DNA from: Cyanoderma ruficeps
Lineage: Eukaryota; Chordata; Aves; Passeriformes; Timaliidae
NCBI GenBank assembly: GCA_008694505.1
Contig: VZDJ01000174.1
Coordinates: 4,051,496 to 4,115,495 of the forward strand
DNA length: 64,000 bases
Direction: 5' to 3'
Below the pieces are notes generated by a model. That model was not told the origin of the DNA and did no database searches. It saw nothing but the letters and a program-made list of their open reading frames with translations. Each line of letters starts with the position of its first letter. Position 1 is the first letter of the stretch. Position numbers and translations under genes: made by a program. This document shows, piece by piece, positions 1 to 12,562 of the stretch.

Positions 1-75
1 GGAACGGTCTCGTGAGTCACTTCCTGGCTGGAAGGTGTCACTGCTGACAGGCAATAAAGTGAGCTCAGCTCCAGG
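1..75 (+). other. 3' UTR end of upstream plus-strand gene, probably ACACB
   Basis: A canonical AATAAA hexamer lies at 53-58 and is followed at about 88-106 by a GT-rich stretch, the usual arrangement of a cleavage/polyadenylation site on the plus strand. No coding exon can be recognised in the bases available. In mammals the gene on this side of FOXN4, in convergent orientation, is ACACB (acetyl-CoA carboxylase 2), so the assignment rests on synteny alone. The first 15 bases could read as a short tail followed by TGA, but I cannot tie them to the ACACB C-terminus. Confidence 0.45.
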
Positions 76-280
76 GAACTCCCTGAGCTCTGTGTCTTCT
101 GTCATTGTCCTGAGCAGGGCCTGGTGTGGCTGGCACTGGGCAGCCCCTTCCCTGTGGCACAGGACCTGTTTGGGGTGGGGCAGCTCTGAGCATCCCTCCT
201 GCCAGCCCCTGTCCCCACTCCAGAGCTTTTCCAGGCGTTTCTGAGGGTTTCAGGAACAGGGTGACACCACAGAGGAGGAA

Positions 281-401
281 CTCTTACAGTAAATACCTGT
301 AAATCCTTACAGTAAATACCTGTAAACTCTTACAGTAAATACCTGTAAACTCTTACAGTAAATACCTGTAAACTCTTACAGTAAATACCTGTAAACTCTT
401 A
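281..401. repeat. 23-bp minisatellite, five copies
   Basis: Five head-to-tail copies of a 23-bp unit, each containing TTACAGTAAATACCTGTAAA, run from 281 to 395 with a 6-bp partial sixth copy. Copies are identical except for one base in the second unit (304-326). The array lies in the short gap between the 3' ends of the convergent genes. Confidence 0.95.
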
Positions 402-490
402 TTCTCCTGGAGGATTTGAGCCAAGGATCCACCTTCAACTTGGCCAGAGGGTCTGTAAAGGGAAGGAAGCCTGGGGGAAGCCCAGCATGC

Positions 491-547
491 CACCAGAGCA
501 GGCACAGTGACACCAGAGCAGGCACAGTGCCACCAGAGCAGGCACCA
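491..547. repeat. 20-bp tandem repeat, about three copies
   Basis: Units 491-510, 511-530 and 531-547 (partial) share CACCAGAGCAGGCACAGTG with one variable last base. It sits just beyond the FOXN4 polyadenylation site. Confidence 0.9.
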
Positions 548-574
548 CACAGCATATCCAGAATCCCCCAGGCG

Positions 575-2091
575 TAGTGCTAAGAAATGTTTATTTAAAA
601 AAAGCAAAGACATCGCAGGTGACACCAGTCACAGCAAAGGTTCGTTCATCACATTTGTCCTTGGACAATAAATTATGACGTGGAGCATCACGGTGCCCTT
701 TGGAAGAGGTTGCCATGGAGGGGATGCACTGGGAGGATACAGGCACAGATGTTTCCAAGCCCCTGATCTTCATATTTTCAAGCAAGAAAGTGCCCTTTGG
801 GGGCCACTCCAGCATCCTGCACCCTCCAGCGTTAATCCATGGGTGGGTGTGGGAGAGGAAAGCCTGGGAGCACCTGGACACGGCACCGGGAAATTCTCTG
901 AATGCACAGGAACAGACAAAACCCAAGATATAAATATCACTTTTTGCTCATAGAGCTATAACTAGACTAAATGCTAAGTTCCAACATATTTCAGATGTTT
1001 CATCACATTATTTGCAATGCATGTTAACAAGTACAAAGCAGGGTTTGAAAAATATTTTAAAAAGCTACATTAGAATCAGGTTTTTTTTTAGTTAATTAGC
1101 AAAGACTATTATGAAAGGTACAGTGGCAATATTTGGTCTCTGAATTTTTTTTTAAAAGCGTGAGTTTCACAGTATCAAAAGTGCTTATTAAAGAAAAGTA
1201 GTGTAAAAACTGTGATAAGATGGTTGTGGTTCTGATGAGGAATAATTTAGTGGCTGTAAAAACAGGTTACTGCAGCATTATACAAATTGAACAGTGCTCG
1301 GTTCACATAATTTCTTTTCATAACAATAAATATAAATAAATTTACAAATAGTAATACTTCCTAGCACAAGAATAGACAGAAGCACAATACACAAGACTAT
1401 AAACAACTCTATTTTTTAAAAAAATTCCTAAAAATTGGCATAATTCCTAAAATCCTCTAGCCAGTGATCAGTTTAATAGTTCAGTAGTACCACTTCCTTC
1501 AGGGGTGAGGACTTTTACAAATCTAGATATGACAGTGATCTGCTAGGGAGGTGAGTTTTCCTTCTGTAGTGGTTTTTGCTCCTTTTTCCCTACCTCCTAA
1601 CAATAAATTAACAACAGTTACATCAGAAAAGTGTTAGTGGTGCAAATGGTTCCAGGAACTGGGGGAGGTCTTTGTCCAATTTGGCAAATTAAGAAAAAAA
1701 TGACACACCAGGGGCACAATCAAACAACATGGGGCTGGCCAGCCCCTTGGCTTGTGATGCTTCCGTGACAGTGGAAACACAGCAGCTCCACCACGGTGTG
1801 GAATAAATTTAATTCCCTCAACTGAGGGTGATTTTTAGCTCAGTTACGTTCCAGTGAAAATTCCTGCTGCCTTCCAGGTCCTTCTGGAGAAGCTCCCCAG
1901 TCCCACAAGTCTGTCCATGCCCTTTGCCACGGGGAAAAGTGGTTCTACCAAGTCCCAGCTTGATTTATTTTGGCCTCGCACGCTGGAAGCAGCCAACGCA
2001 TCCCAAAGCGGGACCAGCTCTTGGAGCTTCCCGGTTGGATTTTAACCGCGGGGAAGAACCGTCCCTCGGGGTCCGGGGAACGGTGCCAAGC
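575..2091 (-). other. FOXN4: FOXN4 3' UTR with polyadenylation signal
   Basis: This follows the FOXN4 stop codon on the minus strand, about 1.5 kb long. A minus-strand AATAAA (TTTATT at 590-595 on the plus strand) marks the probable end, with cleavage near 575. The UTR is AT-rich in its distal two thirds, with many T runs in the mRNA sense that could bind RNA-binding proteins. A second minus-strand AATAAA at 1964-1969 lies only about 120 nt after the stop codon and could give a very short alternative UTR. No intron or unrelated ORF was recognised. Confidence 0.75.
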
Positions 2092-5000
2092 TCAGAGCAG
2101 AGGGATGGGTTTGTTGCCTTGGGGGTTCATGTACTGAGCAGCTGCCACATTGTCCAGGGTGGTGTAGGTGGTGTAAAGGCCAGTGACCTGCAGGTCGGAG
2201 AAGGAGCGGTCGCTGCCGCTGGACACGGGCGTGAGGCCGGGCGTGCCCAGCTCGCAGTCGGAGAGATGCAGGGGGGAGTTGCTGAAGGCACCCAGGGTGT
2301 CCAGGCTGAAGCTGTCATCTTTCATGTCCTCCCAAATGTTCCCTGGAAAAAAAAGAGGGAATCCTGCTCACAGCAGCACATCCCCAGCCCCCGGGGCCGG
2401 GACTAAAGGGCTTCGTTCGCTGCTCGAGGGTGGGATCACAGTGGTGCAAGGGGCAGCAAATCTGATCCCCCAAATCCTGTGATTCCAGACCTGCCTGGGC
2501 AACAAGTGTGTCTGATCCCCCACCAAATCCTGTGAGTTCAGGTCTTTCTGGGCAGCAGGTGTGCCCGATCTCCCAAATCCTCTGCTTCTAGACCTTTCCA
2601 GACAGCAACTCTCTACCTGTGCTCTTGCCAGGACCATGTTAGGCACAGCACAAACCAGGGAAGTTCTGCTTGCGCAGAAGAAGAACCCCGAAGCACGAGC
2701 AAAGCTCTGTTTTCCCAGGGGCAGAGAGATGTGGTCTCCCAGATCCAGCTGCTTGGACACCCCTGCTTCCACCCCCTGCAGTGCCTGCACTGGAGCCAGG
2801 AAGGTGCTTTGCTGCCCCACCTGGCACAGGGACAAAATCCACTGAGGCTGACCCAGGAAATCAGATGCCAACACCCAGCACCAGTTCTTAGCTCATCCCC
2901 ATCCCAGAACATCCCACAGAGGATCCTGCTTGGATACTGAGTGATAAACACAGCCACAAAGCCCAGCTCTGCCCTCCCCCAGTGCCTCCCCCCGTACCTT
3001 GCAGCGCGAAATCCATAATGCTGGGATCCAGAGCATCCACCTCTGTGCTCATGTCCACTGCCACGTTCGGGAAGTCCTGGGCCCGTCCCATGGGATGGTG
3101 GGGCAGGGGGCTGTGGCTCATGTCGGGCAGGGTGTGCAGAGGAGGCGTCTGTGCAGGTGCTGGAGAGTTGGGGGCGAGGCGAGCCTGGGTCTGGAGCTGG
3201 TGGTGCAGGGGGAGGGACTGCAGGGACAGAGTCATGATGGGCTGGGGCTGGAGCTGGGACACGGAGATCCGGCCCAGGGGGGGCCCCTCGGGCTCGGCCT
3301 GCTTGTTGGGCCGCCTGCAGCTCTCGGGTCTGTCAGTGATCAGCTTGTCCAGCTCTTCTGCCCATCCCAAGGAGGAAAAGAGACTTTTTAACCTATTTGT
3401 TCAAGCAAGGATTACCCAAAGCACAATGACATTTATGCCATGAACTGACTCTCACTGTGTGAGACCCTGCACAGGCTGTGACCGTGCAGGGAGCAAAGAA
3501 ATGCCACCCAATTCCTTCTCCAAATCCACTTCCATGGTTATCCCTGACTGAGCTAAAGAAATGATCATGAAACTGCAGAGCAGCCCAGCCACCCCTGATG
3601 GCAGCTCATCTCCAGCTGAACTCTGTGCTCGGAGGAACAGTCAGAATTCTGCTTATCTCCCAAAGAAGTACAACAAACTCCCAACTGTTTCAGTGGCCCT
3701 TTTGCTTTTAAACAAATACTATGCAATTTATCACTGATTTTGTAGCAAAAAAACTCCAGTTGATTTTGTCAATACCAAGCTCCTGAAAGCTTCAAAAACA
3801 TGTTTCTTTACAAATAAGGTATTTTAGAAACAAGGGGGCAAATTATATATAAATAACATATAAATACAAATATATCACATACATAGTATTGATAATAATA
3901 GAGTATAGATAACATTAAATTCCATTTTGTAAATAAGAAGATGTCTTAGGAAAGGGAGAGTTTTGCAAAGAGCAGGCAAGAAATAGCAATGAAATGCTTC
4001 TCTGTGAAAAGTGACTCGATATTAAAATGTTCCTACAATCAGTAACTCCAGAGGCAGCGGAGCCGTGCAGGGAATGCCATGGAAGTGCGAGACGGGGATG
4101 TGGGACACCAGGCCTACCTGGGTTAGCCATGCTCCTGTGAATAGCAGCCAAATCCTTCCTCTTCCACTTCTGCATCTCCTCCTCCATCTTGTCGATCTTG
4201 GCGGGGTTGAGGGCCCACAGGCAGCCCTTGCGGGACGTCCCGCTCAGTTTGTTCTCCACCTTCTCAAAGCACTTGTTCAGGGACAGGTTGTGACGCACGG
4301 AATTCTTCCACCCGTCAGGGGCTGTCTGCAAAAGGGGCACGAAGGGGTTCGTGGGAAAAGGGAAAAAGGGGCTGGAATGTGGCACTTCCATGTGGTGTCC
4401 CAGATGCAGCTGGTTGGAGAACCTCTGCTTCCCCCCCCTGCAGTGCCTGTGCTGGAACCAGGACTGTGCTTTGCTGTCCCACCTGGCACTGGGACAAAAT
4501 CCACTGAGGGTGACCCAGGAAATCAGATGCCAACACCCAGCACCAGTTCTCAGCTCAGCCCCATCCCAGAACATCCCACTGAGGATCCTGCTTGGATACT
4601 CAGTGATAAACACAGCCACAAGCCCCAGCTCTGCCCTCCCCCAGTGCCTTCCCCCACAGTGCTGGGGTACCTTGAAGTAGGGGAAGTGCTCCTTCATGAA
4701 GCTGTAGATCTCGCTCACGGGCAGGCTCCCGGTCTTGCTGTTCTTCAGCGCCATGGCGATCAAACAGCTGCAGGCAGGGAGACCCAGGAATGACTTGGAA
4801 TGATGGAGCAGCTTGGGTGGGAAGGAACCTTAAAGCTCATCCAGTTCCATCCCATGCCACCTTCCACTATCCCAGGTTGCTCCAAGACACACGTCCAACC
4901 TGGCCTTGGACACTTCCACAGCTTCTGTGGGCACCCTGTGCCAGGGCCTCACCACCCTCCCAGGGAGGAATTCCTTCCCAATATCCCATCTAGCCCTGCC

Positions 5001-8000
5001 TCTGGCAGTGGGAGCTCACTCCTCTTGTCCTGGCACTCCGTACCTTCCTCTGGTCTAGCAACCTTGGACCCACCTCTTCAGACACAAACAGCTGGGATCC
5101 TGGGATTTCTGTTCCCAAGGGCTCAGGAGTCACAGGATCACAGGATAAGCTGATTTAGAAGGGACCCACAAATATCATTGAGTCCAACTCCTGGCCCTGC
5201 ACCATCCCCATGAGTCACACCACATTCCCAAATCCAAATCCTTCTTTTGGGCTCTGCCAGGCCTGGTGCTGTGACCACTTCCCTGTGACCCTCAGATTTT
5301 ACTCCTGTGTGCTGTTACTCCCCCACTGTGCTGCTCTCCAGGAATTACTTTGCTTGTTCACTCCTGCTACCCCTCAGAGGCCGCTTCCACAGATCTCCTG
5401 CATGGATGAATGGATTTTTGTTCCCTTCCAAAGGACTCAGACACCCCTGCAGTGTCACAGCCATCCCAGGACAGGCTGTAGGCAATGTGCTTCCTGCTCC
5501 TCACTCACCTGTAGGAATAGATGGGCTTGGGATAATGCTTTGGGTGCAGTTCCTGGGCAGAGTGAGGAGCCAGGCGTGGCTGGGAATAGTGTGGCTGTGT
5601 CCCATAGGATGTGTTGTAGATTGCTGCTGGGTTACACTGTGTGCACAGGGAAAAGAAGGGAAATGTTGGATGCACGATGTCCGTGGGCGTGTAGGTTTAG
5701 GGGATATTTGGTCTTCTTTTAAAAGACATCTAGATTTGATCTTGGCAGGTATACTTCAAGACAGACAACAAGCACATACCAGTACCTGCTGGGGGTTCTG
5801 GGCCAGGGCAAACACCTGCTGGGAGTGAGGAGGAGGAGGAGGAGGGTGGGGAGGAGGAGGAGGAGGGAAGAGCTGTTGCTGTGTTTGCAAACCAGGGGAC
5901 AGTTGACCACCCACGGCGTAGGGGCTCATCTGCCGAGAGAAACACAACAGTCAAGGAATCACCAACGCCTTGTCCCAGGAGCTGGGGCAATAATGAGCCA
6001 TCAAGGCCCGCTCTTACATTGGCTCCGTGTGTTGAAATGGAATTGAGGCCCAGGATTCCCTGTGGGAGGCTGGCCTGGACGTGGATCATTGCTCCAGGTG
6101 TCGAGTGCATCGTGCTCCCCATAGGACCTGGCGTGGAGAGAGGAAGGCAAGGAATGCTCCCATGGAAGCACAGTTCAGGGAAGAGGGGTTAACACATGCA
6201 GCTGAACACAGGGAAGCTCTGGAGTGGAGAATCCCACCTCTCTGCCTTCCCATCCCCAGAGCATTTCACAGCTTGCCCGGATGACATCAGCTGCTCCCAA
6301 AACTCGTTAGGCAGGGAATGAGAGGCGGCAGCTGCTCCCCAGCCCACGGTGGTGACACAGACACCGGGTCTTACAAAAGAGAAACAACGCACTCAGCATT
6401 AGCTGGATTTGTGCTCTCAGGCAGGCTGAGCTCCCCCTGTGGAATGCCACAGGGAACGGTGTGTGTTTACCTAAAGGATGTTCACCGAGGAAAGAAAGGA
6501 GGCTGCAGGGGAGCAAAGAGGTGTGAGGTAAATGAGGTGCCCGTCTTTTTTATCGGTGTTGAAACAAAGCAGAAAGATTAATTATCTAATTTCCTAATTT
6601 CAGAGCTGTTGAAAAACCTCTGAAACCCGGGACTTAAAATACCTCAGCCCGACAAAGCTCCAGCAGCTGCACTGAGCAGAAATTCCCATGGGATCTGAGT
6701 GTTGCCAGTGCTGGAGCTCTCTCCCTCTTGGAATGAGGGCAAGGCACCAGCAGAGCCCTTAGGAGAAGCCAACAGGCTCCAGGTCTTTTGGGCAGGAAGC
6801 AAAATGTTAAAGGATAGGAAGAAGGAGCTTGAGGGAGAGTGGTGGGGGCAGGTTGTGCTGTTTGAGGAGCAGTTATTTATTCCCTATTCCCATTCCCCAT
6901 CCCAACAGTACCTGTCTGCTGGAGCATGGCATTCTGGGCCCCCAGGCTGAAATCCATTCTCCCACTGGCCATCTGTTGGAGCCGAGGCACATCCACAGAT
7001 GTCAGCCAGGACAGGGACTGCAAATCCCCTGGGAGCTCATCCTCGCTCAGCTGGGACGGGTCTGAAGCCAGGAGCCTGCAAAGCAGCAGGGAAAGTTAAC
7101 AGGGAGTAGGGATGAGGCTGCATTATCCCTGGAAAGAGATGGCTGGGATGCCAAAGCTCCTGTAGGTCAGAGGGAAAAACCACCAGGCTGGAATTCTGTA
7201 TCCAAATCCAGATGTGCCCTGTAGTTTCACAGCTGGTTACTGACACCCTTTGCCTGCTCTTGTGTTCCTTTGTCCAGTTTGAAACCTTTTGGTTAAGGAA
7301 ACCTCTTGTGGAGCATTTGTAGGGGAAGAAGGCCCAGGAACCCAGCAGAGAAACTGCCTGGACATGAACCCAGGCTGATTCCTTATCTTCACATCTGTCA
7401 GAAACTTCCACTTGTTTGGCTTTGATGGGGGAGAAACCAGGACTTCAAACCTGATTATTCTGTATTAACCCTGCAATCCCGAGCCTTGGAAGGAGCTCTG
7501 TGCCCAGCTCCTGGGGAGTGTGTGTGCTGCTGCTGGAACACCTGGAAAAGCTTTTCCCAGCCACTGGATCCTGTCAGTGGTGACAGATCAGCAGGTGCAT
7601 AAAAAGAACTTCACAGACTGAACTGGTGATATCTTCCATTCAGATACATGAAGTTATTGATACTTAACCCCCTAATTTTTAGGCAGTTTTTGACAGAGTA
7701 AAGGAGCAGAATGAAAGCTTTGGGACTGCAGGCACTGTATCTGCCAGGCACAGCTGTGACAGGCTGCTTTTTGTTTAAAGCTCTGCTTTTGACACCTTTT
7801 ACATGCTCCAGATCACCTGTTTTGCTTTGCTTCTGATAGAGCATGTGGTACAAAACGGGAATATTGGAATATATTTACGGTACTCAAAAATTCCTGTGTG
7901 GTCCAAACTCCCTGTTAAAGTCAATAAAAGAACTCTTGCAAATGAAAGGCTAAATGAATTAATTAATGTGAAACAGTATTACAGGAGTCACTGGTACCTT

Positions 8001-8649
8001 GAGGAGTAAAGCAGTAATTAGGAGATGTCAGGAAGTTGTCATTTGACACCCAGGGTAAACCTAAAGGGATTCAGATCCAGGAAAACATCTTTATCTCTCA
8101 GAAGAACGTAATTTAGTTGGATGCAGTTGATTTTGCTTTCAAACCCTTTTGCTTTCAAGAGCTCTCAGAGATGTGTTAAAGTGGTGTCTGCTGCTGATGT
8201 GTGTTTGCTGCCAACTGATGCTGCAGAAACCTTAAATAAATCTGGTCTCTTGCTGAAGCATCTTTTATGTTTTACACAACTCTAAATCAGCTTAAAAGAA
8301 CAAGACAGAACTCTAGTGCCTGCCTGCCCTGGAGCTTTCAGCTCCTCTATTCAGGAATTCCAGAAACACCTATCAAAGCTCCCTGAACCACTGTCAGGGA
8401 GATCTTTAAGGCAAAATGTCATTTGTTTGCAAAAAAGATTTTGCAAAGAAGAAAAGGGGAGAGAAAAAAAAGAAAAATCAACACATTTTGACCGAAAGCC
8501 AAAAGCTCAAACCCTGGCCAAGAAAAAAAAAAAATTCCAAACCAACAAAAAACCCTCTTCAAATCTCCCTCGCAGCCTACCCCGTGTTCCCTCTCCTACT
8601 GTAGTTATAGGGCAATAATTAGCATTGCCATGGTTACGCCCTTCAGTTN

Positions 8650-8686
<37 letters not shown>

Positions 8687-11600
8687 CCCATCAGGTGACG
8701 GCTCTCCGGGCTCGGAGATTGGCTGGATCGGAAGAAAACAAGGGGCACGAAATGATTTGAAAAACTGGGCAGGCTCGGGGGTCGTTTGCAACAGTTGGTT
8801 CCATTGAGGGGGAGCCGCCGGCGCTTTGTGCGCCCAACGCCCGCCGCCCCCGGCACGTGGCCCCCATTGTCTTTGGGGACCCCGCTTAATTGTCCTGCCC
8901 CCCCCCCCCCACCCACCNNNNNNNNNNNNNNNNNNNNNNNNNNNNNNNNNNNNNNNNNNNNNNNNNNNNNNNNNNNNNNNNNNNNNNNNNNNNNNNNNNN
9001 NNNNNNNNNNNNNNNNNNNNNNNNNNNNNNNNNNNNNNNNNNNNNNNNNNNNNNNNNNNNNNNNNNNNNNNNNNNNNNNNNNNNNNNNNNNNNNNNNTCC
9101 CTTCCCTTCCCTTCCCTTCCCTTCCCATTTGAGTTTACAGTTCTTTTAAAACCACCCCATCCTGTTCACTATGCTGCTTTTTTTTTTAATGGATTTGCTA
9201 GTTATCAGATTAACATTCTGTTAAAAATGGGGGAGAAAGCAAATTCAATCAGAATTGCATCCCTGCCCGTAGCAGAGGGTTGAAACAAGATACTTAAGGT
9301 CCCTTCCAACCCAAACTATTCTGGCATTCCATGATTTGATGATTCTGTGATTCCATGATTTGGTAATTCTGTGATTCCGTGATTTCAAGTCTAAGGTTTA
9401 TGTTCGAGGCTGCCTTCAAAACCAACCTGTCATGGTTTCTCTCATGATCTCAATTGAGATCTCTCATGTCTTAAAGAAGGTGAAATTTTAAAGAATTCCC
9501 ATTGCTGCCTGGCTGAGGAATTTTTGAAGCCTGGGGATAGTCTGTAGCATAAAGCCAGCACATCTCCCAGGCCACAGGCTCAATGTGTGCCCTGCTTTCA
9601 GTGAAGAATTTCTAATTTAACAGCAAAAAAAGAGAGACCCAAGCACGGGAATGACCAACATTGTCATCTCCTGGGGTTCAGTCTTCCTGACCTGTGCCAG
9701 GACAGCTACAGATCCATAAATACATGTTGAAATACCGGGTGGGATTGGATTCTATTCCCCACCACTGCCCTGCCCATCTGACATTGGAGGATAAACTCCG
9801 GGAGGATAAACTCGAGGGGGATAAACTCCAGGAGTCAGAGCTCCTGCCTTTGCTGGGTGTTCGCAGCCCCTGGCACAATGGGGCACTGTGGTAAAAGCAG
9901 CCTTTCAGTGCATGTAAATGAGATAAATAGCGATGGGCTGTAATTGATGCACCGCTGAGCCTCTCCTGCTCATTCCCAGGGCTCCTGGAACAGCCACGGA
10001 GCCACTGAACCCCCGGCAAGGGGAGGGTGGTGCAGCCCCACCAAACGTGTTGCAAACGTGATGTTGTTTTTCGAGGTGTGGTGAAATGAGGCGACTCCAC
10101 TTTTACCCCTCTGCTTTCAGTTCTCTGCAGGAAAACACCCCCTGCCTCTGTTTCTCTCCTAGAAAAGCCCCTGCAAGGATGAGAATCCAGAGGGTGCTGA
10201 GGATTTAAACCCCAGTTCTCCTGTGATGCTGATCCGTAAATCCTCCTGTGAAAAGTGCCTGGAAAACTGGATGTGATACAGAAATGCTCCATGGCACTGT
10301 TGGGCTTTACAATCTGCTCTGGAGTTGTCTGCCCAAAATATTTATCCCATCAGGGTAATGTTGGATCAGGAACACCTTGGAATGAAGCCCCTTTCCAGAT
10401 CTGATGCTGGGCTCACCTGGCAGAATTCACTAGAGCCTGAGAGCAGCACAAAATCCTCACTCACAGCTACCTAAAGGTATTTTTACCTTTTCCTTCTCTC
10501 CATCAAGAGCATCCTGCTGGCACAACATGGAATTGGAGTCGTTCCTGGCCTGACCTTGCAGGAATTTAACACCAGAGATGGATCTGAGTCTGTACCCACC
10601 AGCAGGACTTTGCCACCTTCCCTCAGGCTGAGCTGTTGGAGGCAGCTGGATCTAAGGGGGTTCCTCACCTCGGGAACCACTGCCAGGGGAAGTATCCATG
10701 AATAATCCACCTCCACATTGATTGGGATGGTGAACTCATGCCTGGAGAGGACCCTCTCCTCAACAGCCCATCACCTCCATCTGAAACAAAGTCAGGCCAA
10801 AACCCTGCAGCTACATTTGGGATATTCCACAGTTTTAAGTCTCACTCAATGGACAGGTTTTTTTTCCCCATTTCCAGCACCGAGATTTTACCCCCGGCCT
10901 AGGTCACACAACTGCTCATCAGGTAGGAGAAATGGGGTGAAAGGTTCTTAATTAGCTGTTTGCAATGGTTTATCCAGTGAAAGACAATTGGACAGGAAGA
11001 AGAAAACCTCTTCTAGAAGTGATGTTTCCCTTGGTCTGGGATTACACAAAATCCTCAGGACAAGCACAGAGAGTTCTTATATGCAAGACAAGGAAAAGAT
11101 TTGTGTTGCGAATCTCCAGCTGTGTCCATGGTGAGAAGTGTTCTGTGTTTTACTGAAGGATTCAGCTTCCCCATCTCCTTTAGCTCCTCATTCCAACTGC
11201 TCTGCTCCTTCCCTTCATGCCCTTTCCCTCCCATTTTCCTGCCTCCCAGGTGCTTTAACCCCACTATTTTCTGGTTTCCACACTCACAACCAGCTGCTTA
11301 CTGCCCCTTTCAGCTTGTCTCTGCCCCAGCTCCTCTCCTGCTTTACCCAGCAGCTCCCACAGTTTTTGGTCTGTGATTCCTCCCTGGAGGCAAAACACAC
11401 ACCCAGTCCCAAACCATCATCCCACCCCTCTCCCCATCTTCAAGATCTCTGAGTTATTTCTGGACTTGCTGGAAACCAGAACAGAAATTAAACAGCTTTC
11501 CAGGGACAAAAGGAGTCCCTCCTTATCTATAAATCAAGAAACATTGCATTAGTAGAACCAAAACTAGCGGGGAAAAAGCAAATGTCATTAACCTGGCAGG

Positions 11601-12515
11601 TGGTGATGGTCTCCTTTCCTTGCACCAAGCTGGACTCTCTGAAAATCCCCTGCAAAGGTACTTGGCACTGAGAACAGGCTACAGCTGCACTCCTGGAGCC
11701 TTTTATCCATCCCAGATGCACATTTCACAACCCCCATTACACCAGTTTGCTGTGGGATCAGGGAAACTGGATTACAGTGAAATGTGTAATGCTTAAACCC
11801 AAGAGGAAACGAGATGTGATGGCAGCACTGCACCAGCCACTCATTCATTCCCTGCTCTGCTCTAACCATCCCTAGCCTGGGATTTGCCAAATGCAGCTGG
11901 GATCTGACTCTGGAACCTGTTTGGTAAAAAAATCCCAAACCAAACAATGCAAAAATCAGACTTTTGACCGATGTCAGAACAAGCAAAACGCGTTGAAGCA
12001 CCAGGCACTACAGGAATATTTTATGTTAAAAACAGGACCATGGTCTGACTGGGAAGCGACTTTTTCCTTGGAAGTTGCTGTTCATTAGCACTGGAGCCTG
12101 CTGTAGGTGTCAGTGCAGTGTGAAGGGAATTTCAGCTCTACAACCTGTCCCCAAACAGGGTTGTCAGAACCTTCTCAGTCGCTGGGCCTGCAGCAGCTCT
12201 GCTGCCTGCCCTTGTCAGGGGGTGCAGTGACATCCCCCAGGAATGCTGGAAAAGTCCCAATTCCTTTTCTCTTTCCCTGTGTTGGCCAAGCACCGTTTCT
12301 GAGGTAACAGAACCTGTTCTGGTCTCACAGGACCCCGAGGTGCTGCCCCAAACCAGCCCCTCCCAGCTCCGCCGTCGCTGCAGCACTTTGGGAGAAGCTG
12401 AAGGCCACAAATTTTTATTCCTCCAGATCAGCACGTTTCAGGAGTGCCGAGGAAACAGTTGTGCTAATCCACTTAAATCAATCCAGTTTGACTGATTCCT
12501 TGGAGGTTTCTCACT

Positions 12516-12562
<47 letters not shown>

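Larger units (their letters stand above)
4118..5552 (-). other. FOXN4: FOXN4 forkhead-domain exons 5-7
   Basis: Three coding exons build the DNA-binding domain. Exon 5 (44 nt) gives the entry motif PKPIYSYS. Exon 6 (97 nt) gives helices 1-2 ([13 protein letters not shown] through HFPYFK). Exon 7 (208 nt) gives recognition helix 3, the wing with KGCLWALNP, and the basic tail [17 protein letters not shown]. The DNA-contacting Asn-Ser-x-Arg-His block is intact (221-226). The domain continues into exon 8 by a phase-1 junction that produces the FOXN4-typical ANPEELDKLI. Confidence 0.95.

Noticed and set aside
1..15. A possible ACACB C-terminal coding tail ending at TGA
   Set aside because: Too short to identify, and I could not match it to the ACACB C-terminus.
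281..401. CRISPR-like regular repeats
   Set aside because: The units are directly adjacent with no spacers, in a vertebrate genome. This is a minisatellite.
3915..4763. A continuous 282-codon frame containing the FOXN4 forkhead
   Set aside because: It reads through intron 6 and past the exon 7 donor. The correct product comes from exons 4767-4671 and 4325-4118, supported by splice sites and the conserved protein. It starts from a TTG, not a true start.
8786..9283. Open frames spanning the N gap
   Set aside because: They exist only because Ns cannot contain stops.
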